From positions 62,001 through 126,000 of the forward strand of contig JADIIX010000023.1 in assembly GCA_027604505.1 (NCBI GenBank): a stretch of 64,000 bases of DNA, in the 5' to 3' direction. The stretch's first letter is position 1. The number at the start of each line of letters is the position of its first letter. This stretch comes from Gonapodya sp. JEL0774. Its lineage: Eukaryota; Monoblepharomycota; Monoblepharidomycetes; Monoblepharidales; Gonapodyaceae. Below, piece after piece: positions 1 through 11,154 of the stretch. The notes beneath the pieces are model-generated. The model saw only the letters and a program-made list of their open reading frames with translations, searched no databases and was not told the origin of the DNA. Position numbers and translations under genes: made by a program.

Positions 1-383
1 GTTTGCTATGAAAGAATAGGGCTATGCTGGCTGGCAGGTTTTAGTCGTGTCCCACACTCACAAAGGTTATGGTAGCACGGTGCTGTGATAGTTCTCAAAC
101 GGCCGGGGACTGGGCAGCTATTTCAGTTATCGTGAGTCGCACCCGGTTCCACGCACCTCTGTTCGCTTGATGAGTGATATCAACTGGATAAAATTCCATG
201 AAGTTTCAATCGTGTATGTGCGTTCGTGGAGTAGGATATGTAATCTCCAAGTAAGGTAGCGTGGATATGTACTTACATACGATATTCAGGTGGTGGGGAG
301 CAGAGAAAGTGCACACGACAGGGTCCTGTCGGCGGGACAGCCACCAAAATAAGATTCATGCTTCTCATAATACCTCACCCCCC

Positions 384-397
384 TTATAATTTATAAG
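384..397 (+). promoter_or_regulatory. TATA-like AT-rich element upstream of the first gene
   Basis: An AT-only stretch (ttataatttata followed by ag) lies about 40 bases before the first ATG of the FAD-dependent oxidoreductase gene, directly after a C-rich run. It resembles a TATA element, but it could equally be chance AT-rich 5' sequence. The remaining bases 1-433 hold no open frame or RNA that I recognise. Confidence 0.3.
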
Positions 398-433
398 TCG
401 GTCCAGGTCCCATCAAGCCCCGTGAACACAACT

Positions 434-3400
434 ATGTCTTCATCTCTGGAACAAGGAATTTCTCGATCCGGGTTTCCTTTAGCATCCGGGTCCACTGCAT
501 TCACAGGTTCCACTGCAGGTGGATCGTCTTCACCAACCCGCCGTGTTTCTGCGTCGTCCTCCCTAGACTACTCGACGACGAACCAGCCAGTAAAAGTGGC
601 CGTTATTGGATCAGGATTGGCTGGTTTGACTACTGCCTTTATCCTCTCAACCCAAACTCCCAGATCAGAAGATGCATCAGGAGCTCCACCTTTCGTCGTC
701 TCCTTGTACGAAAAAGCGAATGCCCCAGGAATGGATTCTGCCTCAGTCGCACTCAAATGTTCGTGCAGACGCTGTTCTGGGAACAAGAATTCGACACATG
801 ATCACATTGAGGGTAAAATAGAAGTCCCACAGAGAGCTTTCAGTCCGGGTAAGTGGTCGAGCAATGAAGGTGTTCTCAGATTTTTTGAATTCTTAAAAAC
901 CAGTGAGGGCCCTCACTTCAGCATGGAAAACACTGGGAACTCGGTTCTTCAGAGTCCCCTAATGCTTACTCACTCCAATCATTCGTCTTCCGCCCCTCTG
1001 AAAGATTGGTACCCCACACTTGTCGCAATGTATCGCTATCTTGGCATACCGTTTGACATGCGTGACGACACACCCTCGGTCTCCCTTCACCGCGTTGGAT
1101 CGAACCCCAGCAACCCCGCATCTTCGCAGCCAAAGCCTCCTGCAGCATCTCGTGCCCATTCTCAGACTCTGACCTCAACCCCAAAGCAGGCGTCCACACA
1201 AGCCAAGTTCATTCCTAAAAGACCTCGCCCGGCAAGCGCAAACGTCTTGTCAGCACCTTCTGTCCCTTCCTCCTCGTCTCCAAGCCGCGCGCCTCCGGCA
1301 ACTTATGCTTCACCTTCATCTGTACCTGTCCCTATTGTACCAGTTACCCTTCTTGCCTCACCCTCCCTCATTCCATCCGACGGCGAGGGTGACTTCGATA
1401 CGGCACCTGACCTAAGTGATGCCGAAGACACTCGACACTCCTCCCGCCTTCGCCCAGATCATCATCGCGGCCCACGCACAGCTTCTCACACGTCTCTCGC
1501 TGGATCGTCATCTTCGTCCTCGTTGTCCGGCACCACCACCCTGGGTCCCACCTCCCACGTTGTTACCCTGTGGACCGGCTCTCAGCTAAATGTCACCCCA
1601 ACCCGAGTTGTGGCCCTTCCTTTTCCATCCTTGTCCTTACCACCAACTATCTCTGCGTGGCTTTCCCTCCTGTCGCCCTATGGACTGTATACAGCTACCA
1701 CCGCCTTCGCCCGCAATACTCGTCTTATGCTCGAGTTTTACGGCTTGCAGAGGGACGCACACGCGCTCAGGGCTGCACGGGGGCTAAAAAATCTGAAGGA
1801 AACTACCGAAGAGTGGCTGGTGAAGAGGGGCACGAGTGTCCAGCTGAGAGAAGGTTTTATTTACCCTATGATGAGTGGTGTGTGTACTTGTGGTGTGGGG
1901 GACGTGAGAAACTACGACGCGAGAGCCATTGTTGGTGAGTTGAAATTTAGTGACCGTTTGTTCGTTGAGGAGCAGTACGTCCCACAGAATCACGGAATGC
2001 CATCTGGTTGTGTTGACCCTTGTTAGAGTTTGGGGCTCCGTGATCAAAACCTGACACATACCAGCTCACCGATTGTTGTGTGTTGTCGAAGAAAACTCAA
2101 TTTCAATTTTCATCCATACCCTCCGTAGATTGGCTCGCCCCACGCCATCCCTTGCTCCACCCTCGCGGCCCCCTCCTCCGCGGGCCGGGACTCAGAACCC
2201 ACTTCCTTTCCTGTTCCGTATCTGAAGTTTGTCAGCGTTTGCTTTCACCTGTGCATCGGGTGAATCTGGGCACCGGTGTTAAGAAGGTGAGGAGGAGTGC
2301 AGAAGGGTGGGTGGTGGAGGACGACAGGGGTGGACAAGCATGGTTTGATGTAGTGGTTGTGGCGACCCAGGTATGTTGGAGGTTCCTAATTGAGGTCTCT
2401 ATTTCCCTCACTTTGTTTCTTGTTACATTGTAACATGTTCTGTGACCAGGCCAACCAAGTCCGAAATCTCCTAGACCTGTCAGATCCCCTTCCTTCCCCA
2501 CCTCCCACAGTTCCTTCAGGCTCCCCCCGCCGCGGCACAACCACCGCCTCAGCCTCGTCTGGCCCCCCAAATCATCTGCGCCATACATCACGGTCGCTGT
2601 TCCCTTCACCCGCTCCTGATGGTAACACAAACTCGGTGTCTTCATCAACTCTCTCCACAGTAGCGCTAGGTCCACCGACGACACTTGTCAAGGCGCTTGA
2701 GCTCCTTTCGACAGTTAAATACATCCGGAGTGCCAGCGTGGTGCACTCTGACCCCCGCCTCATGCCGCCTAACCGCGCTGATTGGAGAACTTTCAACTAT
2801 TTTATCAATGAAGGACTAGGAGATGTCGCAGCTGGAGCCGCAGCTGCCGCGGCAGCAGCTGGGAGCGGAGCGGGAAGAGGAATACCGGTGGCGAATGGCA
2901 ACGGGGTGATAAAGTTGGGATCCGGGCCTGTGGCAACTGCTACGGCTATGAAACCTGAGGAAGGAGCGACGGTTACACATCTGTGTAATCATACAATGCC
3001 GGGATTGCTGGGAACTGTTGTCCCCTACTTTCAGGTACGTAGGGTAATCAGGTCTATAAATGGAGATTCGCTCAGTCATTCTGTTCTTGTTTTCCGAATT
3101 GGATGAACTTTTCAGACTTGGAACCCAGTCCTACTGCCTCAACCACACCTCACCCATTCACTGTCGTACTTTGATCGTGCTGTGCCGACACCTGAGTCCT
3201 CCGTTGCCATGGACGCCATTGACCATCTGCAAGGACAAGCTGGCATCTGGTTTGTGGGATCGTACGTGTGGCCGGGTGTACCTCTGCTCGAAGGATGCGT
3301 TAGATCTGCAGCAAGGTGTGCTCGGAGGATGGGAAGGATGGTCGGAAGGGAAGTCGAAGTGCCATGGTTGGACGATGAGGAATGGGAGCCCTCGGGGAAG

Positions 3401-3472
3401 GAGACGCTAAGTGACAGATACTACGATGGCCTGTATTGGGGAGCTGGCATTGGGGCGTCAGGCAAATTATGA
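434..3472 (+). CDS. FAD-dependent amine oxidase-like NAD/FAD-binding protein
   Basis: Predicted flavoprotein of the amine oxidase/COG2907-like group, often linked to lipid modification; the substrate is not shown by the sequence. The N-terminal exon carries a dinucleotide-binding fold (VAVIGSGLAGLTTAFILS, then a chain ending SLYEKA) after a Ser-rich leader of about 55 residues. The C-terminal exon has the FAD-contacting end of the family (GIWFVGSYVWPGVPLLEGCV). Four exons fit: 434 to about 1934, about 2131-2370, 2450-3033 and 3116-3472, with GT-AG introns; the last two join cleanly. A long Ser/Pro/Thr-rich, probably disordered insertion (about 1090-1560) splits the family fold, and an Ala-rich patch sits near 2830. 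The ATG at 434 is preferred over an in-frame GTG at 422. The border of the first intron is the least certain. Confidence 0.8.
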
Positions 3473-3707
3473 CTAGACTTGGACGCCGGGACAGTTGAAT
3501 ACAAGTGTCTCTAGTCAACACCTGTACTGCAATGGGTGTGTACGTATAATCGGTCAGAGTAGACCAGTTACCGGGTGATTTCTCTGTGTCTGTGTCTTCG
3601 GATGTACGTATTATATCGTTACAGGAGGAGGTCCTGGGAGACGGTCAACAGACAGTTTTTTCGGAAATCATAGGTTCTTTTACAAACAATCTGTATCGCA
3701 CGCAAAT

Positions 3708-5482
3708 CTACATGCTCATCTTTTTGGCCTCCGTTGCCTCACCTCTGCCTACTGGGACAGGTTCCCTTCCCGCCCACCAGACCTCCTCATACAGCTCCAT
3801 AATTTGCTCAGCGGTCGCCACAAGAGGGTTGTTGCCCACACTCCCTGAAGCGATAGCCTGGAGCACCGATTGGTGTGGACAACTCTGTGGTGATAACATC
3901 TGTCACGACAAACTTACCTGCTCGGCCATAGTTTTCGATACCTCGTCCCAACGTTGCTTTTTGATACCATACTCCGCCGGCGTAGGAACCTGCAGGTCCC
4001 TGTTAAGGTCGTCGAGAGCCTTCATCAAACGGCGACAAGCTTCCTCATCGCCGACTTCCATCGTTGCCAGACCCATGGCACGAGCGCAATCTGCGTATCG
4101 ATCGGGGCAAGACGGTATCGAAAACCGAGTAATGTAAGGGAGTAGCATCGCATTTGAAAGGCCATGTGGAACACTTTCGTGGAGCACAATTTTAGCGCAA
4201 ACATTGAGGTGCTGGGAGCGGACCTCGGGGTCTCACTGGAAAAAGGCTCCTATCGGTCTGCTCATTCCATGCACGAGGGCGACACTAGAGTTCGAGAATG
4301 CCATTCCAGCAAGAGTGGCACCGAGCATCATATTCTCGCGAGCGACACGGTTTCCAGGCTCGGCACATGCGACACGGATCCACGGGAAAATTCGAGACAT
4401 TGCGGAGAGCGCTAGTAAACTACTGGTCACCGGATCAAAAATCATACGAAGTGTGATGTTCAAAACACGCACCCATGTTGTCAGCGAAGGGGTTTCGTCG
4501 TTTACTGACGTATGCTTCAATCGCATGTGTGAGACTGTCAATACCGGTGTCAGCAGTAAGCCTGAATGATAGAGGTACATGAACAAAGCTCTGGGCTTAA
4601 TTGCAATACTTCGTTATTCTTCGCCGCGTACCTCAACGGACATCCCATTGTCAGCTCGAAGTCCACGATGGCTGCGGATGCCACAATATCGGGACCTGAA
4701 ATCAGCATCTTCTCATCCGTTTTGGTATCGGTGATGATGGTGAATTTTGTCACTTCGCTTCCTGTGCCCGCTGTTGTGGGAACAGCAATGAGGGGAGGGC
4801 CGGGCCGCGGAATAACGTTGGGAAACTTCAAAGTAAAATTAGAACTCGTAGTAAATCTCTCAAGCGTTCACGCACTTTGTACTGGCGTATTTCTCCGCCA
4901 TTACTGGCAAGGATACCGATTGCTTTGGCAGTATCAATTGGCGATCCGCCCCCAAAAGCGACTATGCTGTCGAATTTTCCCTTTCTGAGTTACACAACTT
5001 GTTAACGATGGCATCACGAAAATATTTTCATATGAATACACACGTGAAGACTGAGGAGCCCTCTCCCACGACTTCGATTGTTGGATCAGGAACGGTATGA
5101 GGGAAGACTTCGTAGTTGAGTCCTTTCTTGAACCCAGCCTTCTCCAATGGTTCAATAACCTGGTAGGGAAAGAGGCACGAGGATCCGGGAATGTTAAGCT
5201 GACTCACCGGAATCTGCAACTGCAGAGACTCGTCATGTCCTACCAAACGAACCTTGTCAATGAGACCAGATTTGACCATGAAAGGATCCGTCACGATCAT
5301 AGTCTTCTTCGATCCCACCGCGACCTTTTTCAGAACGTCGGCAACCCTCGCAACGGTTCCCCCCCCTGTGATGCACGGCAGTTCGGTAAAGGAAACACAT
5401 CAGTTCCGGAAAACATGAGCTTCCAGGGGGAATTTATGATCGTACCAATCTCCATGATGCGCGGAATCAAGATCGTTGACAT
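3708..5482 (-). CDS. Iron-containing alcohol dehydrogenase (group III)
   Basis: NAD(P)-dependent Fe-type alcohol dehydrogenase, closer to the bacterial lactaldehyde-reductase-like branch than to mitochondrial hydroxyacid-oxoacid transhydrogenase; the substrate is unknown. The start ATG at 5482 gives an N-terminus [16 protein letters not shown] once the 37-base first exon (5446-5482) is joined to the exon beginning at 5366. Downstream come the nucleotide-binding loop [13 protein letters not shown], the block [13 protein letters not shown], the metal region [16 protein letters not shown], and the two His-containing metal motifs [13 protein letters not shown] and [12 protein letters not shown]. 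At least seven short introns interrupt the gene, several confirmed by phase and family alignment (for example the one inside FF-H-VPHG near 4170-4235). The C-terminus ends [10 protein letters not shown] plus a short basic tail. It is divergently placed relative to the gene upstream. I see no targeting peptide. Confidence 0.88.
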
Positions 5483-6588
5483 CGTATGGAAGGTCGAATC
5501 GAGAGTTTGGTCTGCGTCGAATATGTGAGAATGAGGACCCCATCAAATATTTGCCGATGAACGGTCCTGTGACATGACGATTCAGAGATCTTATTGAATT
5601 CGCGCATTGGCCAATGACCAAATGTGGAATATAAGAGCATACGTAGCGAATCGGATCTTTGCGAAAACTTGTGGTGCTAATCCGGCGCTTGCAGCGTCAT
5701 TCTCCCCACGATATCTCACTCCCTGATACATCGTCTGATGTTGCTGACGTCAAGTCAGATTATAATTCATGAGGTATTACGCAGTCTTCGCTTACAGCGA
5801 GGGATAGAAAACGACAATGATGCTAAAATAGAGACAAGTACAGTAATAAGTAATCAAGCCAATTTAAGAAATGAATCCATAGTCTCGGGGCTGAGCTTCA
5901 GCTCTTCTACCTGTTCGTGCTTCCGAGCAACGGGGCAGAATCTTCTTTCTGATGTGAAGTGAGTCATTCTTCAGAACTTTGATCCAAACGGCCCATAATA
6001 ATTGTGACAGTACTTCGTTTTCACATTTACAGTTCCCTTTCGTACACCAAATACACAAAATATGCAGTGTCCTCCCACCATACACTCGTTCACACTACAA
6101 ACCTACTTTTACAAAGTGTCATTGCTGTTTGAAGGACTTCAGAGAATGCAGAGGCCAGGTGGTGATGGTTCCGGTGTATACAAAGAGAGAATAACAGGAA
6201 ACGAAGGAGAGATTGCGGGATGTCAAACCCCAGAAAGGAGATCGGAACAAACAGGGATCAGGAGCAAATATCAAGGCAGAGGTAACGTGGAATGACAAAG
6301 CGCCGGCGCTCCGACAGGGTGATTATCCACCTGACACCCCACCACACGGCCATCAAATGCTGATCCTGCTTGACCGAGAGCCTCCATGAGGGGGAAGAGG
6401 GGGTGCTGTTGTTCCGAATCAACTCCGTCGGGTATTAATTGCCGCAAGTCAGCCGTCTGGTCCGCTTTTGAGGCAGTCAACTGCCCGATTCATACTGCGC
6501 CGCTCTGCGCCGCTTCACACCCACGACTAAGTCCACCGGTATAGATATGAAATGCGTAACATCCATCTCTCCCTCAAGAAATCCGAAG
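5483..6588. other. Intergenic, no supported gene
   Basis: This stretch separates the Fe-alcohol dehydrogenase start from the RHEB stop. The six frames hold only short ORFs without recognisable domains. A minus-strand open stretch at 6271-6480 has ordinary-looking composition and is preceded by a possible splice acceptor (gggcag), but it has no ATG and no family resemblance, so I do not call it. Confidence 0.5.
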
Positions 6589-7218
6589 TCACAAAATAAC
6601 GCAGTTGGTCTGCGCCACTTCCCCTCCCGACTCCGCGCTCCCCTTTTCAATCTCTTGTAGTACTAATTCGAATATTTTTTGAATGTTCTGGTTGGTCTTT
6701 GCTGAGCTTTCCACCATGGCGCAGTTCCACTCCTGGGAGGTTTTGGTCGCATCCTCCACGGTAACTTGCCGCTGGCCACCGAGATCCTGGAGGCATAAGT
6801 AGCAGATTGGGTGGAGATACGAGAGTCACGGCGTAAGCTCGCGAAGACTCACTGCTTTGTTCCCAACGACCACTGTCGGCACCCAGTCTGTTCCGGTGTA
6901 GTTCAGAATTTTCTCCCGAATAATTTTCACCATCTCAAAGGACGTTCGGGATGTAATGGAATACACAAGCACGTAGCCGTGAATGCCGATTGAGTGCTTT
7001 TGATTAAGGATGGAAAATTCGTCCTGACCCGCTGTATCAATGATTTCCATCGCGTACTCCTGTCCCTTAAGTTTCAAAACTTTCGTGAACGTGTTCTCGA
7101 TGGTTGGATAGTAGGCATCGGTAAAGTGGTTCTCCACAAACTGGATGGTGAGTGACGACTTTCCAACTGCGCGGAAACCGAGGACGGCGATGCGGCGAGT
7201 TCGCGGAGGGTTGGGCAT
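6589..7218 (-). CDS. RHEB: RHEB small GTPase, TOR pathway activator
   Basis: Ras-family GTPase that activates TORC1 at endomembranes in organisms where it has been studied. Two exons, 6853-7218 and 6589-6786, join in phase to give 186 residues, the usual RHEB length. Visible motifs are the P-loop GFRAVGKSS with the RHEB-typical Arg in place of the Ras glycine, the effector segment PTIENTFTK, switch II DTAGQDEFS, the guanine-specificity motif NKAD (created across the splice junction), and SSAK. The C-terminus is CVIL, a CaaX box whose final Leu favours geranylgeranylation, whereas human RHEB ends CSVM and is farnesylated. The start ATG is followed by PNPPRTRRIAVLG, matching the family N-terminus, so it is secure. 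Its partner GAP (TSC complex) is not in the window. Confidence 0.96.
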
Positions 7219-8342
7219 TTCTTAAGTCCAAAAATAGGTGATTGTTGCGAGGCGGAAGAAAACGGACGTGTTCGGGATGAAATCGACGTTACGGTCGAGG
7301 AATGGACCAGTCAATGGTCAGGAATCCAGCAAAAGAAAACACGAAGTAAGCCGAGCTAGAAATGAAATAAGAAAATTGGCGGGAAGTTTCGTTGGAAGCC
7401 AAGGGAGATGGGCCGAAGTGTGTGGAGCAACGGTTGAGAGGGTGCAGACTCAGCCTCGGAAGGAACAGGGTGGTGGGCTTCACCTCAGCGAAAGGTAATC
7501 CGTGGTGCAGTCTGTGGGTCGTTTGCAGTCGTCTCTTAGTTCGGATTGACGAGAATCTCCTTGGACAGTGTTATGCCTATCAGGAGGCAAAGCAGAGTCC
7601 GTGCCACCATCACAACGACCTGTAAAATCGTATGGGAGATCTTCAACAAACATCCTACTACATAATACCCTTCACTTGGAAATAGTCAAGAATAAAACGT
7701 TGAACAAGTGGGTGCCATCTCCAGGAACGACCACCCCGGGAAACATGCTATGTGTTTGGTCAAATTTCCCCACAGTTGCAGTGAACCCAACAGCATGACG
7801 TCATCTCTCGGTATGAATTTTGAGCCACACGGGTTCCTCGCCGCCAAAAGAACTTGTCCAGCAGCTCCGGACCATACATACATTACATGCTTACCTTAAT
7901 ATGTTGAAGAAGACTTGACACTTTGTAAAGATATTTCGAGGTGAATTCACCCTATGTGACGCTCCTGACGATTCCACCTGCAAAAAATTTCCCAAGAAAT
8001 GAGGGCGGCCAAGGCAAGAGGGGATATGAGAAGGGAAACGGCACTTACTCGATTCCTTGAGTATGTACATAGGATGGATGGGATAGTATGTGTAAGGCGT
8101 TTACACTAGTTCCGGAATGATCACATGTGAATGTGTTTTCTGCGCCAAGAACAAAATTGATCGAAGTGATGGTGACGGGAAGAGAATTGCCAGGGTGAAC
8201 TTGTACTGCCGAATCCCAGGCATGTGTCTCAACAGGGACAGGGACCCCTCTCATCACTCCCAAAATTAATCCATTTTTTGGATCTGATTCAACTGTGCTA
8301 AACACAGCTCGGACAGTAAAGAGAAACCAAGCATCTCCCACA
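7219..8342. other. Unresolved stretch between RHEB and the SH3 membrane protein
   Basis: From 7219 to about 7680 I see only RHEB upstream sequence with short shadow ORFs. From 7680 onward both strands have open frames: a minus-strand reading (separate entry) and fragmentary plus-strand Cys-containing frames that could be upstream exons of the SH3 protein. I could not build one continuous spliced model on either strand. Confidence 0.4.
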
Positions 8343-8545
8343 GAGAGGAGAGGATATGCCACTTCATTTTGGAGGTAACACGATCACTGCATTTGGTGAA
8401 CCTTCGTTCATCGTTCAAACCTTCGAATCCATCTGTGCTCTCAACGTCTATCCCACATCTGGCAGCATCTGTACGGGCTTACTTTGCACGTCGGAGGGAT
8501 CAGAGCGACCAAAAGCGACGTTATAATAGCGGTAAGGGAGAGCAT
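7686..8545 (-). CDS. Possible secreted hypothetical protein (minus strand, structure unresolved)
   Basis: I recognise no family. The main open segment (about 8046-8358, minus) reads as beta-rich sequence with aromatic residues (SVGDAWFLFTVRAVFSTVES and further). It is followed by a good minus-strand intron signal, GTAAGT near 8045 and a pyrimidine-rich TTTTTTGCAG near 7981. A possible first exon at 8483-8545 encodes a hydrophobic, signal-peptide-like start (MLSLTAIITSLLVALIPPTC) ending at GTAAGC. The reading phases of this exon and the main segment do not join with the acceptors I can see, and 7686-7883 is only loosely attached. The 5' part overlaps the plus-strand SH3 gene model, so one of the two models must be partly wrong here. 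Confidence 0.3.
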
Positions 8546-10901
8546 TCGATGTCACCAATATTTCCATAAACGGTCACCCATCCGCCTTACCTACAAATCG
8601 CCCAGCTTCCGCATATTCATTTTCATGTGCCATATCAGCTAATTGCCCTTCTCCGGATCCCGCTCGGCTCGAAAAAGAATGGTTTTGTGATGCAGACGAA
8701 GGCTTTTGTAAGGTCAGATGTACGGGGTGAGCTTCCTGATACTCTTCATCGGCCGGAAGCGACACCTTATCACCATCTCAGCCAGGATTCTGTGTGCCAA
8801 ACCATCGGCTGTTGTGCTGTCACCACCACCTTGAACTCACCTACACCTCCACCGTCACCGTCGTCGACCTCTGTCCTCTCCACCGCGTTCACATCAACTG
8901 TCCCCCAAACCACCGAGACAACACCAAGTTCAGGCAACGTCGTCTTGTCCGAGGAACTTCCGTTTAGCTTCCGCAGTTTGACGACCCTCACTGGCTGCAC
9001 AACCACGATCCCAGCGTCTTCTTTGCAGGACGTTACCCAACAAACCACCTACCCAGTATCCCGTCTTGATCGCGCCGGATTCGTCTCCTCTGCAAATTCA
9101 GCCAATCCCGACATTCGTACATCATTAGCATCGTCTTTCTTAACGAGCACACTGTCAGTCTCAGTTTACACAATTACAAAATCCTCGTTCGCAGCTATAA
9201 CGCAGGCTGATGGTTCAAAGTACGACTCCGCAATGTCTGGAAGTGATATTATGGGCCAAAGAGAAAGTGAGTCCATCAGTGAAATGTACTGCGATGGACC
9301 GTATCGGAGTCTAACATCTGGTTATGAACCAATTTATTTAACACTGTTCCACTTATGCCTTTTAACATCGGTCTACTTATACCCTTTAAACATCGGTCTT
9401 CTCTGTGGATAACTTCTTGTAGCGAGTCCGATACTGATAATCGGAATTACACTGGGAGGTATAGTGATTCTTGTGTCACTTGCCTCCCTGCTGATCTGGA
9501 TGCGAAGGAGGCGAAATGCGGCTACTAAAGGTGGAGAAGAAGAGCGTCCAAGCTCTGGTGAGACTACTGTCTGCCACTGGATTCTATGACTGAGCAATCA
9601 ACGAAATGATGTTGTAGACTCAGGTCCCCCGTATTTTCCCGCTTCCAGCCCACCGGATTTTCCATTCAACCCTGTCCCTCACTCGACGACGTATCAAAAA
9701 TATTCTTCAGCTCAAGAGGCACGGAGCGCTTCACCCGACAGCCCATTGAACTATCCCATCCTCTCGACGCTCCCCTCGCTCTCGCCTACCCAACCCGCCA
9801 GTCCTCCTTTGCCGTCCTTCCCGTCACCACCAAGGACGGACCATCATCTCATCTCTCATATTGAGCCTGACCTTGATGTCTCTGTCTTCTCCTTAGCCAC
9901 TGCCGCAGAAGCGGTTCTTCCGCGCTCCTCCATTGTGACTCCCCCTCGTACTATCCGCCCGCGTCCTCTCTCGTTTGGTCACCCTTCTCCTACACACCCC
10001 GCACTTAACTCCCCTAGGCCTTTTACTATGGTGCTTGACGGTGAGCTCGATTTTGCAAGGCCCAGGGGCAGTGCCTGGGCCGTGGGGGACCATGGAGCTT
10101 GGGCAGTATACGGGTCTATGGCGAGAGCAGAGTCAGTGGAAGGGGGAAGGGAGAGTATGTCGAGTGAGGTGAGTTGGATGTGGCTACGTATGGGGAAGGA
10201 TTTGAGAGTGACAACCATGCCGACATTGTCCTCTCGTGCACCCAAACGGCGATCAAAAGCTACAGGAACACCAACCACACGTATGTTGCTGCTCTTACCA
10301 AAATATCTACTCTAGCGCCAAACATATCTGTACCTTATCTATTCAGTGGTTTTTTTTCCGGCAAGCTGTGCGTCTCCGGCTCCCCGACACCACCACAATG
10401 GTACCACTAGGAAACATGCCCCCAACAGTCGCAGTGCAAGATGTATGTGCTAGATGCCTCTTTTCGCTGTGCAATGTGGAGTTGGCTCACCAGCTGACGC
10501 TGATTCATAGTTTGTTCCCACGCTTGGTGACGAGCTTTCACTCACAATTGGGGATAAGGTACAATTGTATGAGGTGTATAGGGACGGGTGGGCGACTGGT
10601 ACGAACCTGCGCACTCGAGAATTTGGAATGCTCCCCATGTGAGTTCTCATTTGGCAGAGAGGGAACCTCATTGGTGATATCATGAGCTAACATCCGATAC
10701 TCCTGTTTATCCCTTTCACGTGTAAACTACTTCACAAATGCCAGTGACTCCCTCTCCATCGGAGCACTCTCCCGCAATCGCCGCCCGTCAATCCGGTTTG
10801 AATCCAAGAATGTTGCAGTAGCGGCTGCCGTCCTTTCACAGAAGGGGTCAATTAGGTCTGCAGGGAGGGTGAGTACATTTCCCTGCAAAGATCGGAGTTG
10901 A
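8343..10901 (+). CDS. Single-pass membrane protein with Cys-rich ectodomain and C-terminal SH3 domain
   Basis: Probable cell-surface signalling or scaffold protein. Exons read in order: a Cys-rich ectodomain (FSCAISANCPSPDP, then EWFCDADEGFCKVRC joined across an intron to GQDSVCQTIGCCAV); a Ser/Thr/Pro-rich stalk to about 9258; a long intron to 9421; a transmembrane helix (ILIIGITLGGIVILVSLASL) followed by the stop-transfer RRRR; a Pro/Ser-rich cytoplasmic tail; and an SH3 domain split by introns (FVPTLGDELSLTIGDKVQLY, then GWATGTNLRTREFGMLPI). The final exon gives a basic tail and stops at 10901. Phases agree at the four 3' junctions I checked. The 5' end is not resolved: no signal peptide was found in frame, and 8343 is only the earliest exon that can be argued for (acceptor ccacag). 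The ligand and SH3 partners are unknown. Confidence 0.7.
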
Positions 10902-11154
10902 TTCAACGTCTTACAATTGATGATCATGTTGAATCAGAAATCATATGGAGAGGCTCAGCGTGCGAGAAAGACGAAAGAGGCCGCATATACATAGATTGAA
11001 GTGCTTCAAGTAGTTCTCTAATTAATGCTATCGAAAAGTTGATAGAGTACAATATTGTTTGTAGCATTTACATAATTGAAGAAACAGTGAATGACTGGAA
11101 ACGAACTGTGTATGGGTGGCGGAGGGAGATTCTCCGTAAGTTCCTGCTTCATAT
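10902..11154. other. Short intergenic spacer
   Basis: About 250 bases between two plus-strand genes. I see no open frame or structured element, only AT-rich sequence. Confidence 0.5.

Noticed and set aside
8574-8765. Minus-strand 63-codon frame opposite the SH3 protein ectodomain
   Set aside because: It starts at GTG, not ATG, and lies opposite plus-strand exons whose cysteines and splice phases fit an extracellular domain; it is probably a shadow.
8627-9412. Uninterrupted 261-codon plus-strand frame read as one protein
   Set aside because: Its first part is out of frame with the Cys-rich exons, it starts at GTG, and it runs through a GTGAGT intron at 9259; only the middle is coding.
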